Source: Linnemannia hyalina
Lineage: Eukaryota > Mortierellomycota > Mortierellomycetes > Mortierellales > Mortierellaceae
Direction of reading: 5' to 3'
DNA length: 64,000 nt
Assembly (NCBI GenBank): GCA_019671135.1
Contig: JAHRHY010000016.1
Span: 62,001 to 126,000 of the forward strand
Shown here: piece by piece, positions 1 to 16,124 of the stretch
Layout: each line of letters begins with the position of its first letter
Numbering within the stretch: the stretch's first letter is position 1
Notes under the pieces: generated by a model
Told to the model about the DNA's origin: nothing
Databases searched by the model: none
The model's input: the letters and a program-made list of their open reading frames with translations, nothing else
Position numbers and translations under genes: made by a program

Positions 1-1258
1 GGGTCGATGGCGGGAGCGTGGGTCGATGGTGGTCGCTTGGGTCGATGGCGGTCGCTTGGGTCGATGGTGGTCGCTTGGGTCGATGGCGGGAGCGTGGGTC
101 GATGCTGGTCGTTTGGGTCGATGGCGGGAGCGTGGGTCGATGCTGGTCACTTGGGTCGATGGTGGTCGCTTGGGTCGATGCTGGTCGCTTGGGTCGATGG
201 TGGTCGCTTGGGTCGATGGCGGGAGCGTGGGTCGATGCTGGTCGTTTGGGTCGATGCTGGTCGCTTGGGTCGATGGTGGTCGCTTGGGTCGATGGCGGGA
301 GCGTGGGTCGATGCTGGTCGTTTGGGTCGATGGCGGGAGCGTGGGTCGATGCTGGTCGTTTGGGTCGATGGCGGGAGCGTGGGTCGATGCTGGTCGCTTG
401 GGTCGATGGCGGTCGCTTGGGTCGATGGTGGTCGCTTGGGTCGATGGCGGGAGCGTGGGTCGATGCTGGTCGTTTGGGTCGATGCTGGTCGTTTGGGTCG
501 ATGGCGGGAGCGTGGGTCGATGCTGGTCGCTTGGGTCGATGGCGGTCGCTTGGGTCGATGGTGGTCGCTTGGGTCGATGGCGGGAGCGTGGGTCGATGCT
601 GGTCGTTTGGGTCGATGGCGGGAGCGTGGGTCGATGCTGGTCGCTTGGGTCGATGCTGGTCGCTTGGGTCGACGCTGGTCGCTTGGGTCGATGGTGGTCG
701 CTTGGGTCGATGGCGGGAGCGTGGGTCGATGCTGGTCGCTTGGGTCGATGCTGGTCGCTTGGGTCGATGGTGGTCGCTTGGGTCGATGGCGGGAGCGTGG
801 GTCGATGCTGGTCGTTTGGGTCGATGCTGGTCGCTTGGGTCGATGGTGGTCGCTTGGGTCGATGGTGGTCGCTTGGGTCGATGGCGGGAGCGTGGGTCGA
901 TGCTGGTCGCTTGGGTCGATGCTGGTCGCTTGGGTCGATGCTAGTCGCTTGGGTCGATGGTGGTCGCTTGGGTCGATGGTGGTCGCTTGGGTCGATGGTG
1001 GTCGCTTGGGTCGATGGTGGTCGCTTGGGTCGATGGTGGTCGCTTGGGTCGATGCTGGTCGCTTGGGTCGATGGTGGTCGCTTGGGTCGATGCTAGTCGC
1101 TTGGGTCGATGGTGGTCGCTTGGGTCGATGGTGGTCGCTTGGGTCGATGGTGGTCGCTTGGGTCGATGGTGGTCGCTTGGGTCGATGGTGGTCGCTTGGG
1201 TCGATGGTGGTCGCTTTGGTCGATGGTGGTCGCTTGGGTCGATGGTGGTCGCTTTGGG
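1..1258. repeat. 19-bp minisatellite, about 66 copies
   Basis: Tandem array with a strict 19-bp period and a core of GGGTCGATGGTGGTCGCTT. Variant units (GGCGGGAGCGT and GCTGGTCGTTT types) are interspersed over the left three quarters. From about position 955 the units are almost uniform. Because 19 is not a multiple of 3, all three forward frames stay open and spell the same 19-residue Gly/Trp/Arg-rich repeat, so the long ORFs here are by-products of the repeat. The array starts outside the window and ends abruptly against the inverted-repeat copy at 1262. Confidence 0.97.
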
Positions 1259-1261
1259 GTG

Positions 1262-1400
1262 AATAAGAAATAAGCGACCCAAAGGGAAAGTGACCTTTTG
1301 AAAAGGTCGCTTTTGAAAGTGCGCGTGACTTTCTTCCTCAACTCCGAAATGCCTGAGATGAAAAATAAACAAAAATAGCCAAAAAGGTCACTTTTGAAAA
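1262..1400 (-). repeat. inverted-repeat copy, left
   Basis: The reverse complement of this stretch matches 3038-3163 closely over more than 100 bp. Shared blocks include CAAAAGTGACCTTTT, TCGGAGTTGA, AAAAGCGACCTTTTCAAA and GGGTCGCTTATTTCTTATT. The left copy carries an extra ~25-bp AT-rich insertion. The motif GGGTCGCTT is shared with the neighbouring minisatellite unit. It is best read as one terminal inverted repeat of a transposon-like cassette enclosing the gene at 1442-2984. Confidence 0.8.
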
Positions 1401-1441
1401 AAAAATAAAAAAGCACATCTTCCTTCCACTTTCTCTCAACT

Positions 1442-2984
1442 ATGTCGCCCAGAAACGAATTCGAAGCTGCCCTTTTTCGGTATATCGGATACGTCCTAGA
1501 AAAGTCTTCAGAGGACACAGCTAAACTTGTTTTGGGCGTTGCAGAGCTCGCCTATAGAGCGTTGACCAAGAAAGAACAGGTAGCAAATATGCGCTTGCTG
1601 TTTGTTTTCTTATGTCTGAATCTAAATCCTGCGACTTACAATCTTTTGCGTCGTCTTTTCAGTCTGCCTCTGTTCCGCGTGCTTCGGACTCTGCCCTCGA
1701 TGGTCACCACCAGAGCTCGCTGGAAACAGTTCAGACACTGTTGTCTCTTCCTACTCACGGACAATCAGTTAGGTAACAAGCAATGGGCAATTGAACCTTG
1801 CTTCTCTCTCTCGCTCTTCCTTCGGTCCTTTCCTCTTCTTTTATTGCGCCTTGCAACCAAAATAATTAATTCGGACAGCTAAACCCTGATTAAGTTGCTG
1901 TTCACAACTAAAATTTTGTTCCGCGCCTGTGTACACTCCGATCTCCACTGAATTTTATTGGATTAGTTTTAATTTTTTTGCCTCATTTTGTTAGAAAGGC
2001 ACAATAGCTCCTCCATATATTCACTTCTTTCAATCTGCAGACTTTAGGTCAGTTGTTTCCAACCATTGCAACGCCTCATTTCCTACGCCCGTTCTACACT
2101 TTGGCAAACAGGAGTATCAACTTGGCGTTGTTATTTACCATGGATAGTTTCATTTTTGCTCGGTGGTGATGGTGGAAGGGAAACGACTTTTGTACGATGG
2201 AGCGATGAAGAGGAAGTGTCAGTTTGTTTCCGAGAACGATATGGCAAGACTGCTGGCAAACAGGAATTTCTACGCAGCCGAGGCTTGGTACTTGAAGTAT
2301 CCAGTAACGTCGCATGTGGGCCAGGAGTTGGAGGATCAGGCACTGTCTGCCGACAAGGAGTTCGATGAACTATCCGGTGACGAGCAGGTGAGGTCATGGT
2401 CCCCACCTCCGCTTGCACCCAATACGCCTGCACCACCCAAGATCACAAACATGCCTATACTCAAGGACGTGAACACGCCCGCACCATCCAAGATCACAAA
2501 CATGCCTATGCCCAAGGACACGAACACGCCTGCACCCGTAACGTTGTTGGACGATGAAGATCTACCAGACGTGCATGAGTTGTTGCATAAACGTCGCCTC
2601 TCAGACGATTCGACAGGTCCTTCCCCTATGGGTCCGACCGAGCAATCCTCGCCCTTACAGCCACCAGCCACTCCCCCACGAAAGAAGCCTCATTATGAGA
2701 TAGGATTCTCCAAGTGTCTTGTTGCAACAAAGGGTCCGTTACCACAGTGTGCAGGGTGCCATACCCCGATTTTGCGAACTCTTCACAGAACAAGAATGGT
2801 TCACAAGTATATCATCAGGCAGTCTTGGATGGCAGGCGGGATGCGTAGCAATGTACGGTCGTACCATTATCGACGCTCTTGTATTGACCGAGCGGTTCAA
2901 CAAGGGTTACTGACGGTAGAGGATCTGGAAGATGCGAGGTCTGTCTTCGCCGAAGACGCAGAGGTGACAGATAATTCGATTTAG
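1442..2984 (+). pseudogene. orphan three-exon gene with one in-frame amber codon
   Basis: I do not recognise the family. Three exons fit in frame: 1442-1579 (starts MSPRNEFEAALF, donor GTAGCA), 1663-1772 (acceptor TTTTCAG, donor GTAACA) and 2048-2984 (acceptor CTTTAG). Phases match at both junctions, but a TAG at 2145-2147 interrupts exon 3. Coding character continues on both sides (EYQLGVVIYHG before, then VMVEGKRLLYDGA). A shorter intact protein could start at the ATG at 2169 (271 residues). The middle carries two Pro/Thr-rich repeats containing KITNMP. The C-terminus has CAGC followed about 36 residues later by HYRRSC, a possible zinc site. The gene lies wholly between two inverted repeats, so it may be transposon cargo. 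Alternative: a functional short gene starting at 2169. Confidence 0.5.
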
Positions 2985-3037
2985 TAGAGTTGGAGTTGGA
3001 AGGAACTACGAGTCGCGGTGGAATGGGAAAAATAAAA

Positions 3038-3163
3038 AATGACAAAAGTGACCTTTTCGTTTCAGGCACATCGGAGTTGAAGAAGAGGATCACGTGCACT
3101 TTCTCAAAAGCGACCTTTTCAAATAGGTCACTTTCCCCTGGGTCGCTTATTTCTTATTCATCC
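3038..3163 (+). repeat. inverted-repeat copy, right
   Basis: Partner of 1262-1400 in opposite orientation, roughly 85-90% identical by eye over the alignable part. Its outer edge (CTTATTTCTTATTC) runs directly into the reading frame of the Tc1-type transposase that follows. Together the two copies bound a cassette of about 1.9 kb. Confidence 0.8.
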
Positions 3164-3167
3164 AAAA

Positions 3168-4163
3168 AAAGCCAATGCTCTCCAACAACTAATTGATGGA
3201 CATTCTGTCAGAGAGGTGGCGGACTCACTCGGCATCTCGATCTCAACAGCAATCAGGATCAGGAAGGACCACCCGGAGAACATCCCACCTCCCAGAGCTG
3301 GCCGACCTAACAAGATCTCCCCAAGGACAAGGGAGGTTCTTGCTCGCCAATTCAAGACTGGCAATCTGAAAACACCCCTTGATGGACAGCGGTTCATTCA
3401 GGAAACGGATGGAGTGCAGGTGCATGCCGAGACGGTCCGGCTGATTCTGCGAAACGAAGGAATCCGGGCATATGTCGAACAAAGGTGGCCTGATCTCAAA
3501 CCGAGTCATGTACGGGATCGGCTTGCATTCGCTCAGGAGCACAAGAACTGGACTGGGGACGACTGGAAGCGGGTTATGTTCACTGATGAGAGCATAATCA
3601 GTCGCGTGGGGTCCTTCGGCAGGAAGTACTATTACAGCGACCACGAGCACAAGCGTCTGCTGCCTCATCAGGTCCGTCCAACGCCACAAAGTGGAGGAGG
3701 AAAAATACTGGTCTGGGGATGCATCACTTTTTTTGGACCAGGAGACCTAAGCAGGATCCATGGGACGTTGGATTCGGAATTCTTCCTTACCGTCCTCAAC
3801 GATTATGTTCTCAACTCATTCATTTGGTATGGTATGGATCCCGCGGAATCGATCTTTCAACAAGACAACTCTCGAGTACATACAGCAAATGTGGTGAAAC
3901 AATGGTGTGCCGAGCAGGGGTTTGCTGTTCTTGAGTAGCCAGCCTACTCTCCGGACCTCAACATCATCGAGCACGTCTGGGGCTATATCAAGTATCAACT
4001 CGCCATGGATGAGCAGGCGCCGACAAGCATGGATGAGCTCTGGGAACGCGTGCAGGATATTTGGGCACACCTCCCCGAGGATTACCTGCCTAACTTATAC
4101 AAGAGCATGCCCAAATGCATAAGTGCGGTGATCAAAAGCAGAGGACAACACACCAAGTACTGA
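3168..4163 (+). pseudogene. Tc1/mariner transposase, broken by an amber codon
   Basis: Cut-and-paste DNA transposase. An N-terminal helix-turn-helix (GHSVREVADSLGISISTA) is followed by a GRP-type linker (RAGRPNKISPRTREVL). Next come the DDE catalytic parts: MFTDES with the first Asp, then FQQDNSRVHTAN with the second. After a TAG at 3936-3938 the same frame continues with PAYSPDLNIIEHVW, giving the third acidic residue. Exactly 34 positions separate the second Asp from this Glu, the DD34E spacing of Tc1. The usual residue at the TAG position in the family is Trp (LxWPAYSPDL), so TGG to TAG is the likely lesion. The frame ends at TGA 4161-4163. No ATG is obvious at the start. Matching terminal repeats on the 3' side were not found. 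Confidence 0.88.
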
Positions 4164-5792
4164 TCGGCCATGGCACGCTTGCTGAACTTACTGATTCGCA
4201 TTTCCAAATAAATGATTCATTAGCTTTTTTTGAATTCAGATGAATTTTTCACTATGACGTCATGTCCAGACCGGGTTGGGATTAGACAAGAGGCATTAAG
4301 AAAAGGCACATGAATGTCAGAGGGAGATCCGGAGGATGAATGCAACGATGGAAGATGAGCAATTCAAAAAAAAAGTCGAAATCGCAAAAAGATGAATCAC
4401 TTTTTTGGAGTACAGTACACCTCTTCACCGCGTGTATGTCAAGGAAGCGTAAGTGAGCACGTGTCAACGCACTTCCGTGAAATCACTTAAAGAGGCCGAA
4501 TTCCTTACACGCAGTTAGTGTGGTCCTTAAGGGGATTTTTGGTTTCCAAAAAAACGACTTCGACGACCTCGCACTCCGTCGGGTCAAAAGCTGAAAAGAA
4601 CGAGTATCAAGTGGCCCTGGCAAAAGTAGGTACAGACACACACAGGAGAAAGGAAGGAGGAGGACATAAAGGTGGTTGTAAGAAAGAAGATGGATGAGAA
4701 AAGGGACAAGGATATGACTGCGACCAACAAGCTGGTTTGCGTGAGCAATGAGAGAGAATGAGAGAGAGAGAATTAGGAGGAAGGGCAGAGAACAGAACAA
4801 AAAGGGATAGAAAGCGGAAGAAGAGAAGCGGATTGCGAGCACCAAGTAGACAGGGACGTAGTGTGATGAACCAGAGTGCTGGAAAGAGAAGAGGAGGGTA
4901 TAGCCCAACCCCGCAAGGCGAGGTACAAGCAGAGGCCTTGTTTATCTGTATTCATATTGTTTCTTACGGAAAGTGCGAGCATTGCAGGCGGTATCTGTCG
5001 TGAAGGGATGGCATAGGGTGGGCTGACTTTGGGAGAAGGTGCTCGCGACTTTTGTTTTCTGAATGAAAAAGCAGAGTGTTGTGGAGACAAAAGTAACGGA
5101 GGGAGAAAGTCATGGCGTGGTATTTGTAATGCGACTGCATTAGGCGGGACCATGTGTGAGCGAGCATGTACTCCTGGATAAAGACGTTCTTCTTGGACGT
5201 GGTGTTTGTTGATCGGCATTGGTTGGGCTGTAGAAGAAAAGAGTCGCTTATGGTCGTGTTTGAGCCTTTCGTTATGTGATGCCATTTGTTCTCGTTGTTG
5301 TTATGATAGTGCAAAACAAAAAAATAACTTATTCCCCTTTTTTTACTCTGCATACCAAAATAAATGAATACTGCCAGGGAGAACTTTGTGGATATGATGA
5401 GATCGATGAGGTTAAAGGGAGGATTGGACGCGTTCCTGGATAGGACTGGTTTGTTTTCTATTGAAACACGAAAAGGGTGCGTCGACTTTTCCAATCAATG
5501 GGTTGCTTCTACTCACCATCATTTGTTTGCTTCATTGTTCCTTGTTTTAATGGACAGAGTCCTATGGCAATTGACTTTTTTTATGCTTTGCAAAACCCAC
5601 CCTGTCATTCGCCCCCCTTTGACATACATAGATCTATCTTCCTTTTACCTCTTCTTCTCAGACTCTTCATTTGTGTTTAGCCTACATCATCATCCCTTCG
5701 CCATTTGCACAAGTCCTTGAAGATCTTTTTTATTCTGGTACGTGAAGGTGCGATAGAAATGAAATTGGGTAAATAGGTAAAAGGAACGATCT
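4164..5792. other. intergenic, no gene recognised
   Basis: AT-rich and purine-rich low-complexity sequence with a GAGA-type run near 4750. A perfect cAMP-response-element palindrome, TGACGTCA, sits at 4255-4262 just past the transposase remnant. Short ORFs on both strands show no recognisable domain. Confidence 0.6.
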
Positions 5793-6527
5793 TTAGTAGA
5801 AGCCAAGAACAGCAAAGTTCTTCTCGCTAAGCATCTTGAACTCCTCAGTCTGCTTCCAAGCAGCCAAGCCCTCGATCTTGTTCAACTTCTCGCGGACCTC
5901 CCAAATAGCAGGGGTCTTGCTCTTCGAGACCAATTCCTCCCCAGTCACACCCTGGATCAGCCCAATCAAGAAATCAGTCGTGACATCGGCCAGAGTGACC
6001 TTGTTACCGACATAGTGTCCGTTGGCGCCATTGGCGACAAGGTGCTGCTCATGGTACTTGATCCAGGGGGCAATGTTGCTGGTGATCAGGGGCTCCTTGT
6101 TGGCAGCCTTGAGTTCAGGATCCTTGTTAATCAAGTACTTTGAGAAGATGGCGGACTGGAGGGAGTGGTTGTTGGAGACAAAGGTGTTGACGAGGACCTC
6201 CTCAAAGGTGTTGGAGCCAAGGAGTCCGAACTTGTTGGCGAGGTAGCGTTCGATGGCGTCGGACTCAGCAATCTGGATGATGGTCTTGCCGTCAGCAGAG
6301 GTCTCGGTGAGGAGGGGCATGACACCAAAGGGGGCGAGGGGTTTCTCGGAGGCCCAGTCTTCAGGGTTGTTGGAGGTGAACTTGTTGCCGGAGATGGCGA
6401 GGAGGGTGCGGGTGACACCGCCAAGACCATGGATGTTGAAGTACTTGATCTCGAAGGTGCTGCCCTTCGTGGTGGCGAGGGCGTTGAAGGCGGCAGCCTG
6501 AGCGGGGTTGAAGTATGCGTGGACCAT
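5793..6527 (-). CDS. glutathione S-transferase
   Basis: Single-exon protein of 244 residues, the usual size of cytosolic GSTs. GSTs conjugate glutathione to electrophiles or reduce peroxides. The N-terminal thioredoxin-like half shows IKYFNIHGLGGVTRTLLA, the K-x(2)-APFGVMPLLTE segment with the cis-proline, and AESDAIERYLANKFGL, where the family places the glutathione-contacting Glu/Gln-Ser. The all-helical C-terminal half contains YVGNKVTLADVTTDFLIG, the conserved N-capping and Asp region. Layout fits sigma-like or fungal-specific GSTs rather than Ure2p types. The chosen ATG starts MVHAYFNPAQA and has a TATA box 134 bp upstream. No introns. Confidence 0.9.
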   Translation of the reverse strand: MVHAYFNPAQAAAFNALATTKGSTFEIKYFNIHGLGGVTRTLLAISGNKFTSNNPEDWASEKPLAPFGVMPLLTETSADGKTIIQIAESDAIERYLANKFGLLGSNTFEEVLVNTFVSNNHSLQSAIFSKYLINKDPELKAANKEPLITSNIAPWIKYHEQHLVANGANGHYVGNKVTLADVTTDFLIGLIQGVTGEELVSKSKTPAIWEVREKLNKIEGLAAWKQTEEFKMLSEKNFAVLGFY

Positions 6528-6660
6528 GTTTGTTGATGTTGTCGTGTATAGGGTGGAGAGCAGCTGTTGCTTGCTTGTTATGAAAGAGAAAAATTGGTTG
6601 GTTTGGTTGTTGAGGTTGGTTGTTGGAATGAAGAATAAGAAGAGGAGGCGATAGTGACCC

Positions 6661-6668
6661 TTTTTATA
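6661..6668 (-). promoter_or_regulatory. TATA box of the GST gene
   Basis: TATAAAAA on the minus strand, 134 bp upstream of the GST start codon, the right orientation and distance for a core promoter. Confidence 0.5.
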
Positions 6669-9339
6669 CTCGGATGTTGAGTGGTTGTTTGCATGTTAGT
6701 TTATTGTGTCGATCAATTGGTGTCAGATAGCAAGGTTGTTTCTGTGTTTTCGTGCCCTGTCTGTATGTGTGAATGAGTGAGTGAGTGGAGGAAGAAATAA
6801 TAACAATAGCTCCGAATCTCCGACGATTCAATTGAGTGGAAAGGGTATTCCTCCTTTTTTTCTCTTTTTGCAATGATTAATAATCGTTTTTTGGCTGACT
6901 GACTGGCTGCAGTAGACTCCACTTATACTCTTTCTCCATTCTACGCTGATCAACCAACCCATCCGTGCTCTCAATTAGGTCTAACTTTATCATCGAAAAT
7001 GAGGACGCGTCCCCACTTCCTTCACCACACACATATTACTGTTTCTGGATCGAACTGGATTATTAATAATCGATTCCCCTTCCCTTGTACGCTCGTACTC
7101 CAAATTTCAGACGACCCAAACTCAAAAAAAAATTAGTTCACCTTCCGAACTTTACATGGGTTTAGCACGCTCCCATCATCTATCGTCATCCCGCACCATC
7201 GCAATGCATTCTTGGTCTGAGCATTTCTTAACCTAGGAGGTACTCTCAACTAATCTCAGTTGCGCGGTCGTCTTAAAGCGACTAGCCTTCCTTCCTATCC
7301 TACCCTTCCCTTCCATCCCCTTCCTTCCCCTTCCATTCCCTTCTTTTCTCTTCCCTATTCACAACCCCTGCGCTGATGGTGCTGTCTGAGGGGTATACGA
7401 TATTCCTTCTCGTCCTTCCTATCGACAATTACACTTCTCCATCTATCCCCCTTTGTAGCTGCTGGCTATTTCTCTTCTCTCACAACCTACATCTTTTCTT
7501 CTCGTGCCTACAATCGCTCTATTGAAGACAGGCATCATCAGCTCCGATCATGAACTTCTCCCAAGAGGGAATTAACAGGACACCTGGCTAGAGGAGAGAC
7601 GCATACTCTATGGTACTGGTATCTTGAGAGGGGAGGCGAAAAAAAAGGATTAGTAAACGCCATCTTTGTTTTTGTTCGCCGTCTTCTATCTGCGCAGCTA
7701 CGCTAGGCTATAACGCAAAAAACGACACGCAAGCCGACCCCACCATGGCTGTAGACAGCGTTTTAGTTGCTGTTCTATTTGGCTGCGCGTGCCAACGTTT
7801 TACAAATAAAACACGCCGCTCCCTCAATGCTGAAACAACAAAGCTGGCACTGCTGTTAATCAGAGTTGATCAATATATCCATTTATATATCCTTTTCCTC
7901 CAAAAAAAAAAAAAAAAGTAGTTCAAGAAAAACGACTGAGACAACGCGGCTACATGGTCGCGACGATGCTGCGGCATTGGGCAAAGAGAGAAAGAAGAGT
8001 GTGGGCTGGGAAAGAGGTGTAAGCAAGAAGAGGGGGTGACCTTGTTGACGACCTTGGACTCTATTCTTTTCCAACTATAGCATTGGTCCCTCTTGACAAT
8101 GACCACGTTCGCTCGCCGTGTGGGAGCGAAAATAAAATCCCAATTCACCATCAACAGGTACTTACGTCCATGTCCCACGACATAGTTGTCCGGTAGAGAG
8201 AAGGCGGATCAGTTCACCCTCTTCGTCTCAGTAACTAATCTAATGGTGCTAGACCAGAAACCGTTGGGCGTAGTAAAAAGAAGCTGGGAAACCCAAGCCA
8301 TCATGGCTCTATCCTTTCTTACAACATCAAGCACTTCCTCCTTCTCCTCCTCCTCCTCCTCCTCTCTTTCCTCTCTTTCTGCCTCAATGGTGCATGGTTT
8401 CATAGTTTCCACTCGCATGATTTTGGTATGACAGTCAATTCGCCTTTGATATTTACAGTACGTCCATGCATCGAGGGTGTGCATTGAGCGGCTCTCCCCC
8501 CCTCCCCCACAATCCTTCTCCATATCCTATTCCCGCCTCGCAACATAATGATGTCTCTCATTTTCCCTCACAAACATACCACATAATAGGGAAGGTGCGA
8601 AAGAAAGTAACTGAATGCTCTTGTCAGCAAACAAACGTTATGTTACTTTGTGAGAGGTCTTGGTAGTGTGAGAGTTCCACCTAGTGATATGTCACGCCCT
8701 TCAAAAACCAAATAACAAGCGTAAAATAGAATGAGTGTCAATGGTGGCGGATTTCATTATCGTCGACGTACGCCGCCTTAGCTCATCGTCCTATCCCATT
8801 GTCGATTTGTCGACGTACCTCGCTGAAGGGTGCGCCCCGGGTTAGGACATATGTCTGTGTGTTCCGTCCAGGGTGAGATTTCATTTAGTTTAAAAGACCT
8901 ACTACAAGCAGGCGAGCGTGCAGTAAAGGTAGCTTCTGTTAAACATAATTTAACGGCGAGAGGATGACAGAGGCAGTCAAGGGAAAAGGAGTGTTGTGGC
9001 TCATGTTGTGGAGTGGCGAGTCAGTCGTTCAGCGCAAAGGAGGATGCTTAGGTTTGAGTCATACCCATCAAATGAGAGGGACATGGACTTTGCAGCCTCG
9101 GTGACGAGGGAAGAGGCGAAGTAGGTGTATGTGCGCGTGTATTTTTGGGAGAGAAGGAGGGAGAAGATGAGGAGGGGGGGGGGGGGGGGGGTGAGCAGAA
9201 ACAAAGGAAAGAAGGTGGATGAGGAGAAGACAGCGAGTACCAAGCTGGAGAGGGTGGTGGTGTGTGCATGGGTTGATGAGAAGAGGAAGGAGGTGGAGAG
9301 TACCGGCAGTCAACAACTCGTTGCAGAAGTTCGTTTAGA
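6669..9339. other. long intergenic region
   Basis: No convincing gene. It holds pyrimidine tracts (about 7290-7350), an A15 run near 7904, a CTC-repeat stretch at 8340-8375 and a run of 17 G at 9175-9191. A good donor (GTAAGT) is visible on the minus strand near 8160, but no coherent multi-exon protein could be assembled from 7870-8523. Two copies of GTCGACGTAC lie about 50 bp apart near 8763 and 8811. Confidence 0.5.
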
Positions 9340-9358
9340 GCCCTGAAGGTACCAGGGC
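9340..9358. other. short perfect hairpin next to the tRNA-like sequence
   Basis: GCCCTG-AAGGTAC-CAGGGC, a 6-bp stem with a 7-nt loop. On the minus strand it follows the 3' end of the tRNA-like sequence directly. Confidence 0.5.
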
Positions 9359-9456
9359 TGCCCCGTGTACCGAATCGAACTTGATTTCGACCTCTTTCCC
9401 AAACTTTCGGCTGTGAGCTGTGAGACGATTGCGCATTTGAGCCACGACAACGAGCA
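9359..9456 (-). tRNA. tRNA-like sequence, probable pseudogene or tRNA-derived SINE head
   Basis: On the minus strand the sequence has a perfect A box (TGGCTCAAATG) and a perfect B box (GTTCGATTC). The 5' GCTCGTTG and 3' TACACGGGGCA resemble elongator tRNA-Met. The acceptor ends pair imperfectly. About 25 extra bases lie between the anticodon region and the T-arm. The anticodon loop reads CTCACAG rather than CTCATAA, so it could be a diverged intron-containing tRNA with anticodon CAC, a pseudogene, or the head of a SINE. I favour a pseudogene because the anticodon stem does not pair well. Confidence 0.4.
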
Positions 9457-9721
9457 AGCAGATTCAACGACCTCGGTTACAATAGCAAGGATTTCTTATG
9501 AGGGTGTGATCTGACCCACTCTCATACTCGCTGATCGTGTTTGCCTCCACCCATTCCATACTGTCAACTGACCAGACAGAGTATGCTGAAGGAGCCGAAG
9601 GGACGCTGCAACAATCCACCCTAACAGGCCTTTGACCAAGGTGACAGACAACCCTACCTATCCTTAAATATCATTCGTGCAGTTTATTTTTTCTTGGAGG
9701 GGAAGAAGACACAACACGCTC

Positions 9722-15067
<5,346 letters not shown>

Positions 15068-15963
15068 GGTAGGTGCGTGTATGTCCTGCTGCTGTTGTTG
15101 TTGGTCGTCAGTTGGTTGCTAGAACACGGTTTGGGAGGGGGTCGTTCTTGTTGTTTGTTGCAAGGGAGGGGAAGGAGGAGGAGGAACAAGAGGAGATAAC
15201 ACAAGAAAAAAGAAAAAGAAAGGTTGAGTAAGAAGTAGGTTGGGTGTGTGAGAAGAGTAAAGTGCGGAGAAAGGTTGTGCGTCAGTCAATTGGGTCCCTT
15301 TCTTGCAAGTCCACGCAGGGTGTCTTTCTTTATCCATCGTCGTACTTCTTCTCTTCTTTCATTCCTCTTTGTCGGTACTACTTACAACAACACCACCATC
15401 AGCATGGCTGGAGCCATGCATGTATAAAAACAAGATAAAAGAAGAACAAGGAGCACTTACCCGTCCTTTTTGCTGGGAGAGTGGCCGTTATTTTGTTGCC
15501 CTTGTCGTCGTCCTTGTCGTCGTTTCTTATTGAGACTTTACGCGTCCTTGCTGTTGAGGCAGTGTGTGATTTGCTGTTTGTATGGATGACAAGAAGACAA
15601 TAGAGATGTCAAGGATGGATAGGAAGAAGAGCGTCTTTGACTCGAACGAACATTCAGAACCAGTCAACGAAAAGGAGGTGGCAGGAGGAGAAGGGGGGAG
15701 AAGGAGTAGAGGACAGAAAAAAAAGGAAAACGTAGAAGGGATAAGGGAGCAAGGTGGCTGGCTGTGGCAAGAGGAAAAAGGAGGGATCATTCGTAAAAGT
15801 GCTCACACAGGAGGATGAGGGTCCATGCTTGGATAGACTCGACCCAACTCTGTTCCAAATACACACACTCACTCACTCACTCTCTCTCTCTCTTCGTTAC
15901 CTTCGTCACCTTGAGGGTAAAGTTGATCGCCGTTGAGGCTGTTCACAAACAAAAGCAAAATAG
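15068..15963. other. YAK1 upstream region
   Basis: Purine- and pyrimidine-rich low-complexity DNA between the YAK1 start and tRNA-Leu. No gene recognised. It probably holds the YAK1 promoter and 5' leader. A CT/ACTC microsatellite lies at about 15860-15895. Confidence 0.5.
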
Positions 15964-15971
15964 TGACGACA

Positions 15972-16004
<33 letters not shown>

Positions 16005-16044
16005 TCCTGATTCTGGCGCCTTAGACCAACTCGGCCATATCGCC
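15964..16044 (-). tRNA. tRNA-Leu (anticodon CAG)
   Basis: On the minus strand a complete class II tRNA folds: acceptor GGCGATA with TGTCGTC plus discriminator A, D-arm GCCGAGTTGGTCTAAGGC, anticodon arm CCAGA-ATCAGGA-TCTGG with anticodon CAG, variable arm TCCGAAAGGGC and T-arm GTGGGTTCAAATCCCAC. There is no intron and CCA is not encoded. A retroelement array begins about 80-165 bp from its 5' end. Confidence 0.95.
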
Positions 16045-16124
16045 CTTTCTTGGGGTCAGTGAGATATTGTATGACTTTTAATCTCACACTTCGCGCAGAG
16101 CAACCTGTCACTTCAGCCATTTTT

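Noticed and set aside
1..1258. CRISPR-like array
   Set aside because: Units are directly contiguous with no unique spacers, and the genome is eukaryotic.
7..1266. Long ORFs (419, 356 and 308 codons) across the first 1.2 kb
   Set aside because: All three frames encode the same 19-residue repeat because the 19-bp unit has no stop in any frame. There is no non-repeat coding sequence, no start context and no domain.
3168..4262. TGACGTCA at 4255 as the 3' end of the Tc1 element
   Set aside because: No matching inverted copy or TA target duplication was found on the 5' side, so the element's right boundary is left open.
7870..8523. Possible minus-strand multi-exon gene with a GTAAGT donor near 8160
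   Set aside because: The candidate exons are dominated by Glu runs from a CTC microsatellite, no acceptor keeps a sensible frame, and no domain appears.
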